From positions 1-64,000 of the forward strand of contig NZ_FNQR01000003.1 of assembly GCF_900107755.1 (NCBI RefSeq): a stretch of DNA of 64,000 nt, given 5' to 3'. Source of the DNA: Thalassobacillus cyri. Its GTDB lineage: Bacteria; Bacillota; Bacilli; Bacillales; Halobacillaceae. The notes under the pieces were generated by a model. It saw nothing but the letters and a program-made list of their open reading frames with translations, had not been told where the DNA came from and ran no database searches. Position numbers and translations under genes: made by a program. This document shows, piece after piece, positions 43,274-52,839 of this stretch (the first letter of the stretch is position 1; each line of letters opens with the position of its first letter).

Positions 43274-44443
43274 TTAATCCTGTAAATTGTTATCTCCGAA
43301 CATAAACTCGCGCTGATGGAAATGAACAGCGAACGCCAGGCCAATCGCCATCAGATTAGCAAGCAGCGAGCTCCCTCCATAACTGATAAATGGCAAAGGA
43401 ATTCCTGTAATCGGCAAAAGCTGGACAGTCATGCCGATGTTTTGGAATACATGGAACGTGATCATACTGACGACTCCGACACATACATACGCACTAAAAG
43501 AATAGTTTGCCCGAATAGCCAGCTGGATCAGATGATAAATCAATAAAAAGAATACCAAAATGACAAGGCAGCTGCCGACAAAGCCGAATTCCTCGCCTAT
43601 GACAGCGAAAATGAAATCGGTATGGCTTTCCGGGATGTACACTTCCCCATCGCCAAAACCTTTTCCGGTCAACATTCCTGAGCCGATGGCCTGTAAGGAT
43701 TTGATCAGATGATAGCCGTCTCCTGATTGATATTTGTAAGGTTCGAGCCAGGCATAAATCCTGCCCAGTTGATATTCCTTAATTCCCAGATACTCCCTCA
43801 ATATTTCCGGAGCCTGGATCACTAAATAAAGGACTGAGCCTCCTACAGCTCCAATTACACCGTAAATCGGCAAAATCAACTTCCAGGTGATTCCTGCTAC
43901 GATAATCATCCCGGACATGATACCTAAAAACACTAATGCTGTCCCAAAATCCGGCTGCTGCATGATGAGCAAAACCGGAAGCCCTGTAACTCCCATAATT
44001 TTCAACAGCAGGTAAAAATCCGTTTTCGTAGTCTTGAATTGGTTGCTTTTATTGTGATTGACGATAACCCTGCTTAACACAAGAATCGTAAATATTTTCA
44101 TGAATTCTGACGGCTGTATAGAACCGATACCTGGCAGCAAAAACCAGCTCTTTTGGCCATTAATTACCGGGGCAATACTCGACGGGGCTACAACCAGCAT
44201 CGCAAGCATGAGTGTTCCTGCTCCATAAAGATACCAGCTCAACCCTTTATATTGAATGGGTTCGATCATGAGCATTCCAGCAATAATCATGCTTCCAAGT
44301 ATATACCACATGATTTGGCGCAGTACGAAATTATCGGAATATTGATTGGTCTGTATGGCACTGTAAATGGCAACACAACTGATGGTAAACAAGGCCAACA
44401 TAATAAAAAATAGGCGCCAGTCAAAGCGCTCTTCAAAAGTCAT
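43274..44443 (-). CDS. RodA/FtsW/SpoVE-family peptidoglycan polymerase
   Basis: A 389-residue SEDS protein with about ten membrane helices. Family residues are visible: PSEFMKIFTIL near 112, the large loop with YQSGDGYHLIKSLQAIGSGMLTGKGFGDG (catalytic-site region) near 235-263, and GIPLPFISYGGSSLLANL near 345. SEDS proteins polymerise glycan strands together with a class B penicillin-binding protein. RodA (elongation) is the most likely paralogue, since no division genes are nearby. Monocistronic; the start has GAGGATGG. Confidence 0.88.
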   Translation of the reverse strand: MTFEERFDWRLFFIMLALFTISCVAIYSAIQTNQYSDNFVLRQIMWYILGSMIIAGMLMIEPIQYKGLSWYLYGAGTLMLAMLVVAPSSIAPVINGQKSWFLLPGIGSIQPSEFMKIFTILVLSRVIVNHNKSNQFKTTKTDFYLLLKIMGVTGLPVLLIMQQPDFGTALVFLGIMSGMIIVAGITWKLILPIYGVIGAVGGSVLYLVIQAPEILREYLGIKEYQLGRIYAWLEPYKYQSGDGYHLIKSLQAIGSGMLTGKGFGDGEVYIPESHTDFIFAVIGEEFGFVGSCLVILVFFLLIYHLIQLAIRANYSFSAYVCVGVVSMITFHVFQNIGMTVQLLPITGIPLPFISYGGSSLLANLMAIGLAFAVHFHQREFMFGDNNLQD

Positions 44444-44561
44444 TCAAACCATCCTCAAGATTTTTTCAAAATGATGTCTATAATTAAAGATTCTATTACA
44501 ATATTAAGGACGTTGAAACAGTTTTGCAACAGTTTTCGTTATTATTAACAATGCTTCCAAT

Positions 44562-44597
44562 TAAAAGCAGCATTACAGGGATTTCGTAATGCTGCTT
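44562..44597 (-). terminator. Terminator of the 78-residue gene
   Basis: AAGCAGCATTAC and GTAATGCTGCTT pair perfectly around nine bases, with TTTT on the minus strand. Confidence 0.85.
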
Positions 44598-44606
44598 AGT
44601 ACTCAA

Positions 44607-44843
44607 TCATTCGATTTCTGCTACATATTTGCGAAGCTTTTCATTTCTTTCCTCGCGTTCTTGGCCGGATGCCGTGTCGTATTTTTTCAAGAGATGGAAT
44701 ACTTCATTCAATTCTTCTTGAGGACGGATATCTTTCAAGTACATATGCATCTTCACAACCAAATCATCAGGTAGAAATTCTTCCTGACTGATCAATTTCT
44801 TTTTTACATCTTTTTGACCGTGATCGATATTGCATTCTGCCAT
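44607..44843 (-). CDS. Small charged hypothetical protein
   Basis: A 78-residue soluble, mostly helical protein rich in Glu and Lys. It starts MAECNIDHGQKDVKKK and has a middle leucine/hydrophobic pattern. ATG 44843 is nine bases after GGAGG; the frame stays open to 44852. I do not recognise the family. Upstream lies the first copy of a hairpin leader element that also precedes the YrkF-like gene and typA, so it probably shares a regulatory input with them. Confidence 0.65.
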   Translation of the reverse strand: MAECNIDHGQKDVKKKLISQEEFLPDDLVVKMHMYLKDIRPQEELNEVFHLLKKYDTASGQEREERNEKLRKYVAEIE

Positions 44844-44871
44844 TATTAACAACCTCCATCTTTTATTGGGA

Positions 44872-44952
44872 AAATTCGGCTTGTCGCCAATTACTTATGG
44901 CGAAAGCCTTAGTAATTTCTTATACTTTAACCCCTAACACAGTTAAAGTATA
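44872..44952 (-). ncRNA. Repeated structured leader element, copy A
   Basis: In RNA sense it contains a perfect 11-pair hairpin (TATACTTTAAC / GTTAAAGTATA), then the core GGCTTTCGCCATAAG followed by TAATTGGCGACAAGCC. The core folds as GGCTT/AAGCC outside and CGCCA/TGGCG inside. It ends about 20 bases before the ribosome site of the 78-residue gene. Copies B and C are at 52.0 and 59.5 kb. No known riboswitch class is recognised. Confidence 0.65.
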
Positions 44953-45107
44953 AAAATAACTATTATCGAATCTTATTACATCCTTACCCATAATGGAAGC
45001 TGCAAAAACTTACCTGTTGCATGTAAACATTTGATGAGCATGATCGGTTCATTTACGGCATGTCTGCTACATACATTGGTAACAGTATCTTTTCAGGAGG
45101 TCATGGC

Positions 45108-46295
45108 ATGGATATTTCTGTACGAAGAGGTGACACCCTCTGGTATTATGCCAGCATGTTCAATCTCCCATTACGTTTGATTATCGACTCTAATCCTCGT
45201 ATCAACCCAAATGCTTTGACTATCGGGCAGACCATCCGCATTCCCGGCTACAGAAGTATCAGCTACCAGATACAGCGAGGGGACACATTTTGGAAACTGG
45301 CGACCGACCGTAATATCACTCTTGACGCCCTTTATTTGCTGAACCAGAATATCAACGCGAATAACCTGCAGATTGGCCAGTCGATTTCTATCCCCTCCAG
45401 AGTTACTTCAAGGGTCGTATTTGGCAAACAAGCCTATGACTCCTCTACGTTAGGTCAGGATCTTGCAGAACTGTTCCGTATATATCCGTTCATCCGAACA
45501 GAATCTATTGGTCGCAGCATAATGGGAAAAGAATTGACAGAATTGCTAATTGGACGTGGGTCACAAGTCGTTCATTGGAATGGTTCTTTTCATGCGCAGG
45601 AATGGATAACGACTCCAGTAATCATGATGTTTCTGAATGATTACCTGCTTTCCCTTACTAATCAGGGGGCTATTCGCGGCTTACAAATGAATCCCTTTTA
45701 TGATCGGATTACGTTATCGATCGTTCCCATGGTCAACCCGGACGGTGTCGACCTTGTTATTAACGGTCCTCCTTCTGGGCCACGCGGGGAGGAAGTACTT
45801 GAGCTCAATAATGGCAGTACAGACTTTTCTGGCTGGAGGGCCAATATTCGCGGGGTGGATTTAAATAATCAGTATCCAGCAAAATGGGACGTAGAGGCTG
45901 AAAGAAAGCCAGATCAACCAGGGCCAAGGGACTTTCCAGGCTATCAGCCATTGACGGAGCCGGAAAGCATCGCCATGGCAGAACTGGCAGGGAACAGGCA
46001 GTTCGCTAAGATGCTTACTTTCCATACACAAGGGAAAGTGATCTTTTGGGGATTTGAGGGACTGGAACCACCAGAATCAGAGACGATCGTCAATGAGTTC
46101 GCGCGCGTAAGCGGCTACCGGCCGATTCAGTATGTTGACAGTTTCGCCGGTTATAAAGATTGGTTCATTCAGGATTACAGGCGACCGGGCTTCACCGTGG
46201 AATTAGGAAAAGGAACGAACCCGCTCCCATTGATACAATTCGATGAAATCTACCAGGAAGCCATCGGTATCTTCCTGGCCAGTATGTATATGTAA
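45108..46295 (+). CDS. LysM plus M14 peptidoglycan peptidase
   Basis: A 395-residue protein. Two LysM domains (about 2-46 and 50-96, VRRGDTLWYYA and IQRGDTFWKLA) bind peptidoglycan. A zinc carboxypeptidase (M14) domain follows, with zinc ligands in FHAQEW (HxxE) and FHTQG, and catalytic Glu in FTVELGKG. It resembles gamma-D-glutamyl-L-diamino-acid endopeptidase I, which cuts stem peptides during sporulation or germination (B. subtilis YqgT type). ATG 45108 is chosen because AGGAGG lies ten bases upstream. No signal peptide is visible. Confidence 0.9.
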   Translation: MDISVRRGDTLWYYASMFNLPLRLIIDSNPRINPNALTIGQTIRIPGYRSISYQIQRGDTFWKLATDRNITLDALYLLNQNINANNLQIGQSISIPSRVTSRVVFGKQAYDSSTLGQDLAELFRIYPFIRTESIGRSIMGKELTELLIGRGSQVVHWNGSFHAQEWITTPVIMMFLNDYLLSLTNQGAIRGLQMNPFYDRITLSIVPMVNPDGVDLVINGPPSGPRGEEVLELNNGSTDFSGWRANIRGVDLNNQYPAKWDVEAERKPDQPGPRDFPGYQPLTEPESIAMAELAGNRQFAKMLTFHTQGKVIFWGFEGLEPPESETIVNEFARVSGYRPIQYVDSFAGYKDWFIQDYRRPGFTVELGKGTNPLPLIQFDEIYQEAIGIFLASMYM

Positions 46296-46300
46296 CAAAT

Positions 46301-46334
46301 GGAAAGGACCTGTTGGGATGCAGGCCCTTTTATT
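46301..46334 (+). terminator. Terminator of the peptidase gene
   Basis: AAAGGACCTG and CAGGCCCTTT pair with one mismatch around eight bases, then TTTATTTG. Confidence 0.75.
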
Positions 46335-46338
46335 TGTC

Positions 46339-47331
46339 TTATGAATAGATGTAAATCAGGTAGCTCGATACAAAATACGCTATCATAATCAATACTGACG
46401 GCATAATATAGGTCAACGTATTTTTCACCTGGACACGGATAATTGGATAAATTGCCACTAAACCTAAAGCCATCGCACTCAACGTAGTGATAGCGTGCGT
46501 ATTATTGACTGCCTGAAGGATAGCTTGTTTCCAATACAATACATCTGTCCCGACAAGAATCATGAGGTTGAACAGGTTACTTCCAAGTATGGAACCGATA
46601 GCTAACGGATAGTTTCTCAATTTAACAGCCACCAATACCGATACAGCCTCCGGTAAAGAGGTAGATGCGGCTACGAGAAATGTACCGACAAAGCTTGATC
46701 CCAGACCGGTAATAACAGCGATTTTATCAGCGGAAATCGTGAGTGCAGAACCAGCTGCTAAAATAAGGATAGCAGATAGGATAAATCCGATGACCGCTCG
46801 TTTCAGCGTGATATTTTTGTAAGCACCATAAGATTCTTCCTGCCCGGTTTCTGCCTTGCGCTGCGAGTGATCGGTATTTGCTTTTGAAATCAACTTAATA
46901 CCAGCAATATACATTGCAACCATGGCGATGGACTCCCAACCTACTCCGAAAAAAGCAGGAGGCATCGGGAAGATGATCGCGACGACGACAGTCAATGATA
47001 ACAGCATGAACAGCCCCATCGTATAAAGGTTCTCATTGGTAGCATGGTTGAAAATGCGTTCTTTTCTGAAGATCGCATCCATGACAGCAAGAATCATCAG
47101 ATTGAACAAATTGCTTCCCATAACATTACCTACTGCTATGTCCGGATTGTCAATCACAATGGAAGTGACACTGGTCGTCACTTCTGGCAGCGATGTAGCT
47201 CCGCCTAACAGCACGCCTAAAATCGCTGCTTTCAACGTAGATTTCTTATCAATGACATCGACATAATTAGATATCTTGATGCTAAGGAATATGGTTGCAG
47301 CAGCAGCAACTAAAAAAATAAAATAAATCAT
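46339..47331 (-). CDS. Sodium/calcium exchanger-family protein
   Basis: A 330-residue CaCA-family membrane protein with ten helices in two inverted halves. Each half carries the ion-binding alpha motif: GGATSLPEVTTSVTS near 47 and AASTSLPEAVSVLV near 220, each with a partner GSNLFNLMIL block. It probably exchanges Ca2+ for Na+ or H+. ATG 47331 follows GGAGGAGTCCTT. Together with the antiporter at 1.7 kb and the potassium channel at 54.4 kb it fits an organism facing high salt. Confidence 0.88.
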   Translation of the reverse strand: MIYFIFLVAAAATIFLSIKISNYVDVIDKKSTLKAAILGVLLGGATSLPEVTTSVTSIVIDNPDIAVGNVMGSNLFNLMILAVMDAIFRKERIFNHATNENLYTMGLFMLLSLTVVVAIIFPMPPAFFGVGWESIAMVAMYIAGIKLISKANTDHSQRKAETGQEESYGAYKNITLKRAVIGFILSAILILAAGSALTISADKIAVITGLGSSFVGTFLVAASTSLPEAVSVLVAVKLRNYPLAIGSILGSNLFNLMILVGTDVLYWKQAILQAVNNTHAITTLSAMALGLVAIYPIIRVQVKNTLTYIMPSVLIMIAYFVSSYLIYIYS

Positions 47332-47391
47332 AAGGACTCCTCCATTTATCATCTACGTGTATATACCCGCTCCAAGTTTTATCAACCTTGC

Positions 47392-49572
47392 TTATTGCTG
47401 CTGCCCGCTTTGAGGTTCGTCCAACTTCTCCAGGTTCTTGAAATTCCTGCTAATCGGCCGGGGTGCCTTCAATTTATAAAAATAAATGAAATAAATATTC
47501 TTCTTCTCATCGATATTTTCGATATTCCCTTCCCCAAACACCGGATGCCTGACACGTGTGCCTTTCTCAAACCCGTTTCCTGTTTCATGTTCTGGATGTG
47601 CGTAAGCCTGGAGGTACTGCTTCACTTCCTTAATCAATCCTTCATCAATCAGGCCAATTCGCTGGTAATCCGTTTCATCGATTTCAAAAATGAACCGGGA
47701 AGGATATTTCTGCAGGCCTCCGCTTTGAAACCCTTCCGATTCAGTCATATATAATTCTTTTTCAGCTCTGGTTACTGCAACATAAGCAAGCCGTCGTTCT
47801 TCTTCAAGCCCACGCTCCTTTCGTTCTCTCAGCGTCCGCACGTTAGGAATAACGCCTTCTGTCATTCCTGCAATAAAGACGTAAGGAAACTCAAGTCCTT
47901 TTGCAGTATGAATCGTCATCATCTTTACCGTTTCCGCCTGGGCTTCTCTGTCATGCTCCGTATAGAGGGTAAGCATCTGCAAATATTCTTCCAGTTCGAT
48001 ATCCTCCCCCAATGTCTGTTCATATTGGACAATCGAATGCAGCAGCTCGGTCAGATTATCGAGTCGGTCCTGGTCCCCATCTTCCCTGATATAAGCCTCA
48101 TATCCTGTCTGCTGCAAGGTTTCCTGGAGCAGTTCAGAGATATTCAACTCTTTTCGTTTAACCTTTAAAGACTCGATGGTATCTACGAATATCCTGGCTC
48201 CCGTACGCTGTAGCCGTGGGTGGTCGACATACTTTTTCAAGATATCATACAGGGTCGCCCCTTCTGCTTCTGCCCTTTCTCTTATAAATTGGATCCGTTT
48301 CTTACCGATTTGACGTTTAGGAACATTGACAATTCTGGAAAATGATAAATCATCTCCAAACGCAATCAACCTTAAATGAGCCAGAGCGTCTTTTATTTCC
48401 ATCCGATCGAAAAACTTGAAGCCCCCAAAGATGGTATAGTCGATATTCTCTTTGATGAGTACTTGTTCAATGAAGCGTGAAAGGTAGTTCGCCCGATATA
48501 AAATTGCTATATCGTTATAACTGTCCCCCTGTTTTTCAACTAATTGCTTGGTTTTGTCCACTATCCATCCAGCTTCTTCCCGCTCATCTTTCCCATGGTA
48601 ATGGATAACCTTCAATCCCCTCTCATTATCGGTTACCATTTCTTTATTCACACGAAAATAGTTATGTCTGATAAGTGAATTGCCCACAGCCAAAATTTCC
48701 GGGGTCGACCGGTAGTTCCGATTCAGGAAAATCGTTTCTGCAGAAGGGAAATATTCCTGAAAATCCACAATATATTTCGGATCGGCGCCACGCCACTCAT
48801 AGATGGTCTGATCCGGATCGCCGACGACAAATAAGTTCCCGTGCTTCTCCGCCAGCATACGTATCAATTCGAACTGCTTGGCATTGCTGTCCTGGAATTC
48901 ATCGACCTGGATATAAAACAGCCGATCCTGCCACTTTTCCAGAACCTCTGGATACTGACTGAATAAGACGAAGGTAAAATTGATGAGATCATCAAAATCC
49001 AGACCGAACACCCGCTTTTGCTTTTTTAAATATAATTGGATGATCCGCCCGTCCAGATCGTCAGCCGCTTCTTCTACAATCATTTCTCCACGTTTGACCA
49101 TTTGCTGGACATAGTGGGTGTTTCCTTTCAGCATGCCGATTTTATCGAGCAGCCGTTTGAACGTTTTATCATTCAATTTCAAACCTAGATCCTCAAAAAT
49201 TTCTCTTAACACAGCTTTTTGATCCTCGACATCCATGATGACGAAATTCTTCGGATAGAACAGGCGGTGAATATCCTCGCGCAGGACACGGACGCAAAAA
49301 CCGTGGTACGTTGTGATAAAGGCGGTGTCCTGTTCCCCGCCAATTAACTGTTTGACCCGCCTTCTCATTTCATGGGCTGCTTTATTTGTGAAGGTGACAC
49401 ATAGCATGTTAGAAGGTTCGATCCCTAATGCATTCGCGATGAATGCATAACGATGTGTCAGTGCTTTTGTCTTTCCTGAGCCTGCACCAGCAATGACTCG
49501 TATGTACCCTTCTGTGGAAGTAACCGCCTGTTGCTGCGCTTCGTTCAATCCTGTCATTAACTCTTCCATCAT
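47392..49572 (-). CDS. UvrD/PcrA-type DNA helicase (YjcD-like)
   Basis: A 726-residue superfamily 1 helicase. Walker A AGAGSGKT (near 28), DEFQDSN (motif II), GDPDQTIYEWRGAD (motif III), TIHTAKGLEFPYVFIAG (motif V) and AYVAVTRAEKELY (motif VI) are all present. The C-terminal part with VRHPVFGEGNIENI is a Tudor-like PcrA/UvrD tail. The length matches B. subtilis YjcD. ATG 49572 (or 49569) after GGCGGGGAG is the likely start; the frame stays open to 49629. It may act in repair or replication-fork rescue. The 180-base upstream gap holds the next gene's terminator. Confidence 0.9.
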   Translation of the reverse strand: MMEELMTGLNEAQQQAVTSTEGYIRVIAGAGSGKTKALTHRYAFIANALGIEPSNMLCVTFTNKAAHEMRRRVKQLIGGEQDTAFITTYHGFCVRVLREDIHRLFYPKNFVIMDVEDQKAVLREIFEDLGLKLNDKTFKRLLDKIGMLKGNTHYVQQMVKRGEMIVEEAADDLDGRIIQLYLKKQKRVFGLDFDDLINFTFVLFSQYPEVLEKWQDRLFYIQVDEFQDSNAKQFELIRMLAEKHGNLFVVGDPDQTIYEWRGADPKYIVDFQEYFPSAETIFLNRNYRSTPEILAVGNSLIRHNYFRVNKEMVTDNERGLKVIHYHGKDEREEAGWIVDKTKQLVEKQGDSYNDIAILYRANYLSRFIEQVLIKENIDYTIFGGFKFFDRMEIKDALAHLRLIAFGDDLSFSRIVNVPKRQIGKKRIQFIRERAEAEGATLYDILKKYVDHPRLQRTGARIFVDTIESLKVKRKELNISELLQETLQQTGYEAYIREDGDQDRLDNLTELLHSIVQYEQTLGEDIELEEYLQMLTLYTEHDREAQAETVKMMTIHTAKGLEFPYVFIAGMTEGVIPNVRTLRERKERGLEEERRLAYVAVTRAEKELYMTESEGFQSGGLQKYPSRFIFEIDETDYQRIGLIDEGLIKEVKQYLQAYAHPEHETGNGFEKGTRVRHPVFGEGNIENIDEKKNIYFIYFYKLKAPRPISRNFKNLEKLDEPQSGQQQ

Positions 49573-49769
49573 CTCCCCGCCTTTGTCTAGAACATTTGTT
49601 TGTATTATATCATAATTGCGGGCATGCATTTGGCTGAACGCTAATGTCTTTATTATGCAGGACCATTCTCTCCTGTCTTAAAATTTGCTCTCTTTCTTCG
49701 TCTAATTCTCACAAAACAGAAAGTTTTCTCTCTTCCATTTACTTTTGTCTCATAAAAACGTTTAAACAT

Positions 49770-49806
49770 AAAAACCAGCCTTCCCAAAAAGGATTGGCTG
49801 GTTTTC
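49770..49806 (-). terminator. Terminator of the persulfide cluster
   Basis: AAAACCAGCC and GGCTGGTTTT pair around about 15 bases, followed by TTTTT on the minus strand. Confidence 0.85.
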
Positions 49807-49810
49807 CATG

Positions 49811-50947
49811 CTATTCACGGATGGCACAACGGTTCGGTCCGATTTCCATTTCCCGCTGGGCTTCCGTTTCTGGTTTTTGTTTCCCCATATTCGTCTCTCT
49901 GATATCCTGATAGCTATTCGGCTGTGGCGGCAAATTATCTGTAACCACACTTCGGAATTTGCTTTCATCCTCAATATTCAATCCGTGGTTCTCTTTATAT
50001 AATGTCCCAAGATTCTCCGACACGCTTCCATCCTCGTTCATTTCTTTGATGCTCATATAGTGGGCAGGAAGTACTGTCAGACTATCTGGCAACGATTTAT
50101 ACCTTTCATAAAGCGTGTTGCGCAAATCCGCTACCCAGTCTTCTGCTTTACCAGCAAGGTCAGGTCGTCCAATTGAATCGATGAACAGGATATCTCCTGT
50201 CAGTAAATACTGATCATCAACGATGAACGACGTGCTTCCTATTGTATGTCCCGGGGAATAAACTGCTTTGATTACCGTTTCCCCTACCTTGAATTCATCT
50301 CCATCATGCAGCGGGTTATAATCGTAAGTCACTTCGTCCGCATCTTTTGGTGGCAAATAATAAGCAGCCTGGTGCTTATCGGCTAATTTCTTTCCTCCCG
50401 AAATATGGTCGGCATGCAGATGCGTATCAAATACATGGGTAAGTTGAATGCCTTTCTCCTTAATCATCTCTTCATATGGTTCCTGCATACGGTTAGTGTC
50501 AATCATTGCACCCTTGCCATTTGATACGATTAAATAGGACAAACATCCTTTTCCAATACGAACAAACTGAAGCAGACTACCTCCTGTGACTGATCCGATT
50601 TCCACTGGTTCAAGATGTTCGCTATAAGCTTTCATTCCTCCAGCAATCGAATATACGTTATCATAACCAGCTTCGGCAATTTGTTCAGCTACAAACTGCG
50701 AAGATCCACCTTTAGCGCAAATCGTATAGATCGGCTTATCCTTTGGCAAGTGGTTAACGACCGGATCAATACCTTCTAATAACTCAAAGTAAGGCTTATT
50801 GACAACCTCTACATTTTTCCCTTCAATTTTCCAATCATCAAATTCATCGGTATTTCTGACATCTAAAATGAAGACATCATCACCGGACAAGATTTTTTTG
50901 GTAAGTTCCTTTACGGTAACTTCCTTGACTTGTTGTTCTATACTCAT
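49811..50947 (-). CDS. Rhodanese/metallo-beta-lactamase fusion (YrkH type, persulfide dioxygenase-like)
   Basis: A 378-residue fusion. The N-terminal rhodanese domain (about 10-110) has active-site C77 in TICAKGG. The metallo-beta-lactamase domain (about 120-330) shows the metal ligands H176, H178, D180 and H181 in THLHADH, plus SPGHTIGS and PAHYMS. MBL proteins of this type oxidise glutathione-, bacillithiol- or protein-bound persulfide. It is the last gene of a three-gene operon with TusA-rhodanese and DsrE-like genes, the order seen in B. subtilis yrkF/E/H clusters. The C-terminal 40 residues are hydrophilic and unfamiliar. Confidence 0.87.
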   Translation of the reverse strand: MSIEQQVKEVTVKELTKKILSGDDVFILDVRNTDEFDDWKIEGKNVEVVNKPYFELLEGIDPVVNHLPKDKPIYTICAKGGSSQFVAEQIAEAGYDNVYSIAGGMKAYSEHLEPVEIGSVTGGSLLQFVRIGKGCLSYLIVSNGKGAMIDTNRMQEPYEEMIKEKGIQLTHVFDTHLHADHISGGKKLADKHQAAYYLPPKDADEVTYDYNPLHDGDEFKVGETVIKAVYSPGHTIGSTSFIVDDQYLLTGDILFIDSIGRPDLAGKAEDWVADLRNTLYERYKSLPDSLTVLPAHYMSIKEMNEDGSVSENLGTLYKENHGLNIEDESKFRSVVTDNLPPQPNSYQDIRETNMGKQKPETEAQREMEIGPNRCAIRE

Positions 50948-50964
50948 TCCATATCTCCTTCCGT

Positions 50965-51354
50965 TTAAAAGGTCAGTGTAATATTAGCATCACTGGCAAA
51001 GTTCAAAAAGCTTGCAGCACCGCCTACATCGATGCCCTCCACCAAATGTTCCTTCTCTAGACTCATAACATCCATCGTCATCTGGCAAGCGATCATTTTA
51101 ACATTCATTTCACTTGCCATGCTGACTAGCTCTTCTACTGGAGGAACATTTGCACGCTGGAACCCTTCCTGAAAGTGCTCGGTTCCCTCAGGCATCGGCA
51201 GTTGTTTGTGACCTTCCTTATGAATTAAATTCAAGCCTTCAAACGTAAAAAATATTCCCACTTCAGCATCTGTTGCTGCCGCTGCTGTTGCAATGTTGAA
51301 TACTTTATAAGCATCAAACATGCCTCCATTAGCTGCTATGATAGCTACCTTCAT
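50965..51354 (-). CDS. DsrE/DsrF-family sulfur carrier-like protein (YrkE type)
   Basis: A 129-residue protein with a DsrE fold opening ([15 protein letters not shown]). A single cysteine, C90 in [10 protein letters not shown], is in the position used for persulfide relay in this family. AGGAGGATTCAATAA precedes ATG. It lies between the TusA-rhodanese gene and the MBL-rhodanese gene, which supports sulfane-sulfur trafficking. Confidence 0.87.
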   Translation of the reverse strand: MKVAIIAANGGMFDAYKVFNIATAAAATDAEVGIFFTFEGLNLIHKEGHKQLPMPEGTEHFQEGFQRANVPPVEELVSMASEMNVKMIACQMTMDVMSLEKEHLVEGIDVGGAASFLNFASDANITLTF

Positions 51355-51367
51355 TTATTGAATCCTC

Positions 51368-51940
51368 CTAATTGGTTTGTGCTGTCGGTCCTGACCAGTC
51401 TTTCATGCCAGGCACCACATTTTTCACTTTACTGAAACCTTTACCGGCCATTTTCTGGGCCGCTAAATCACTACGGTTTCCTGTTCGACAAATGACATGG
51501 ATTTCATCATTTTTTTCGAGTTCATCAAAACGGTTCTCCAATTCATCAAGAGGAATATTGACGGCCCCAGGGATATGGCCAAAAGCATATTCCGCGGGCT
51601 CCCGAACATCAATGACAGTGACTTTCTCTTCGCCTTCGACTTTTTTCGAGAGGGCATCCAGGGAAGTAATATCCTGATGCGTCGTTTCCGCTTTTTCTTC
51701 CTCAGCGCTGGCTTTTCTAAGGTAATGTTTAAAGACATCACCATCTTCAGTCGATCCTAAGTACTGATGACCGGTATTTTCAGCCCATGCTTTAATATCT
51801 GTTGTGGAACCTTTATCAGTAGCCTGGATTTCCATAACCATTCCAGGATCCAGAGTATCTATTTCCTTTTTTGTCTTTACAATCGGCATCGGACAGGCAA
51901 GTCCTTTGGCATCAACTACCTTATTAACGGTAACTTCCAA
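51368..51940 (-). CDS. TusA-rhodanese fusion (YrkF type)
   Basis: A 190-residue fusion. The TusA sulfur-carrier domain has C16 in AKGLACPMP (residues 1-75). A Glu-rich linker (78-90) leads to a rhodanese domain with C151 in VICRTGNRS. Sulfur would pass between the two cysteines and on to the partners. The start is TTG 51940, after AAAGGAGTGAGG. It is the first gene of the operon. A hairpin leader element (copy B) lies about 65 bases upstream, and no CstR/CsoR-type repressor gene is adjacent. Confidence 0.9.
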   Translation of the reverse strand: MEVTVNKVVDAKGLACPMPIVKTKKEIDTLDPGMVMEIQATDKGSTTDIKAWAENTGHQYLGSTEDGDVFKHYLRKASAEEEKAETTHQDITSLDALSKKVEGEEKVTVIDVREPAEYAFGHIPGAVNIPLDELENRFDELEKNDEIHVICRTGNRSDLAAQKMAGKGFSKVKNVVPGMKDWSGPTAQTN

Positions 51941-52007
51941 CTAGCCTCACTCCTTTCGTTATTATTATTGATGATTCTTAGCTTGTTATGCTTAGTGACA
52001 TTTCCCA

Positions 52008-52087
52008 TTAGAAAAACTTGGCTTGTCGCCAAATACTTATGGCAAAAGCCTTAGTATTTTCTTACACTTTAACCCTCTATCAAAGTG
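52008..52087 (-). ncRNA. Repeated structured leader element, copy B
   Basis: RNA sense: a hairpin CACTTT / AAAGTG, then core GGCTTTTGCCATAAG followed by TATTTGGCGACAAGCC and AAGTTTTTCTAA. The inner helix is TGCCA/TGGCG, a U-G pair replacing the C-G pair of copy A. It shares its 3' flank AAGTTTTTCTAA with copy C. It precedes the YrkF-like gene. Confidence 0.65.
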
Positions 52088-52098
52088 AAATTTTCTAA

Positions 52099-52131
52099 TA
52101 AAAAAACAAGCACTCCCGGATGGTGTGCTTG
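52099..52131 (-). terminator. Terminator of DUF3006 gene
   Basis: CAAGCAC and GTGCTTG pair around a 13-base loop and lead into seven T on the minus strand. Confidence 0.75.
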
Positions 52132-52166
52132 CAATGATCCAATATAATTATAAATGCAGTATAATT

Positions 52167-52406
52167 TTACAAACCTTCCAATTCTTTTTCTTTTTCAGGT
52201 TCTTCTGAATCCGCTTTTTCTTTTGGAATGATTTCCACATGTTTTAAGTTTCCGATGCTGTCAAAATCTATGGCTAACGTATCTCCTACTTTAGCAAAAG
52301 CAATCAGTCTCTCTTTCAACACCATCAATTCATTATGCTCGTTTCCTTTGTCCACTAGAACTGCGTAGAACCCTTCAAAACGATCCAAGGTGTATTGGTT
52401 AATCAT
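52167..52406 (-). CDS. DUF3006 small protein
   Basis: A 79-residue protein. The start YTLDRFEGFYAVLVD matches the DUF3006 pattern (DRFEG..AVL), a small beta-rich domain often encoded near secreted nucleases or beta-lactamase-fold proteins. The last 20 residues are Glu/Lys-rich. The ribosome site is AGAGAGGGAG. It is independent of the persulfide operon, with its own terminator. Function is unknown. Confidence 0.75.
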   Translation of the reverse strand: MINQYTLDRFEGFYAVLVDKGNEHNELMVLKERLIAFAKVGDTLAIDFDSIGNLKHVEIIPKEKADSEEPEKEKELEGL

Positions 52407-52636
52407 TAAGATAAACTCCCTCTCTCTTTGTTATTAGTTGGAGATATCAGCCAGATAATTATGTCTCTTATTAAACACTACCCTTGTCAGAAAATTAGAA
52501 ACAGGTTTTTAATGGAAAATTGTCGAAACTTTTGTATTTATGCGTTATTTTTTTGTAAAGAAATCGTAATAAAACCCTCGTCTTATTCCCTATTTTAGTA
52601 TAAAATGAACTTAGACATTATGAAGGAGGAACAACA

Positions 52637-52795
52637 GTGCGCACGCTATTATTAGCCTTACTGATCATTTTCATGATCAGCTTCGGTGTCATCGGTTATA
52701 CAGATACAGGAGAAGAAGGCGAAATCAAAATCCAGGATGATAATCGTAACGAACACTTAGTGATCCAAACCATACCAAGCATGATGGTAAAATGA
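52637..52795 (+). CDS. Small secreted or membrane protein
   Basis: A 52-residue ORF starting GTG, seven bases after AAGGAGG. Residues 3-20 form a hydrophobic helix, followed by an acidic region (TGEEGEIKIQDD) and a C-terminal hydrophobic patch. A strong terminator four bases after the stop supports a real gene. The family is unknown. It is similar in layout to the small protein at 3591-3761. The 230 bases upstream are AT-rich with only a promoter to hold. Confidence 0.6.
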   Translation: MRTLLLALLIIFMISFGVIGYTDTGEEGEIKIQDDNRNEHLVIQTIPSMMVK

Positions 52796-52798
52796 AAA

Positions 52799-52830
52799 TC
52801 CGCCTGTCCAAAATGACAGACGGTTTTTTT
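52799..52830 (+). terminator. Terminator of the small ORF
   Basis: CCGCCTGTC and GACAGACGG pair (one mismatch) around six bases, followed by seven T. Confidence 0.85.
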
Positions 52831-52839
52831 ATGCTTACT

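Noticed and set aside
44872-44952. Known riboswitch such as ydaO, fluoride, preQ1 or T-box
   Set aside because: None of their conserved cores (for example the T-box AGGGTGG block) is present. The element is reported as unassigned.
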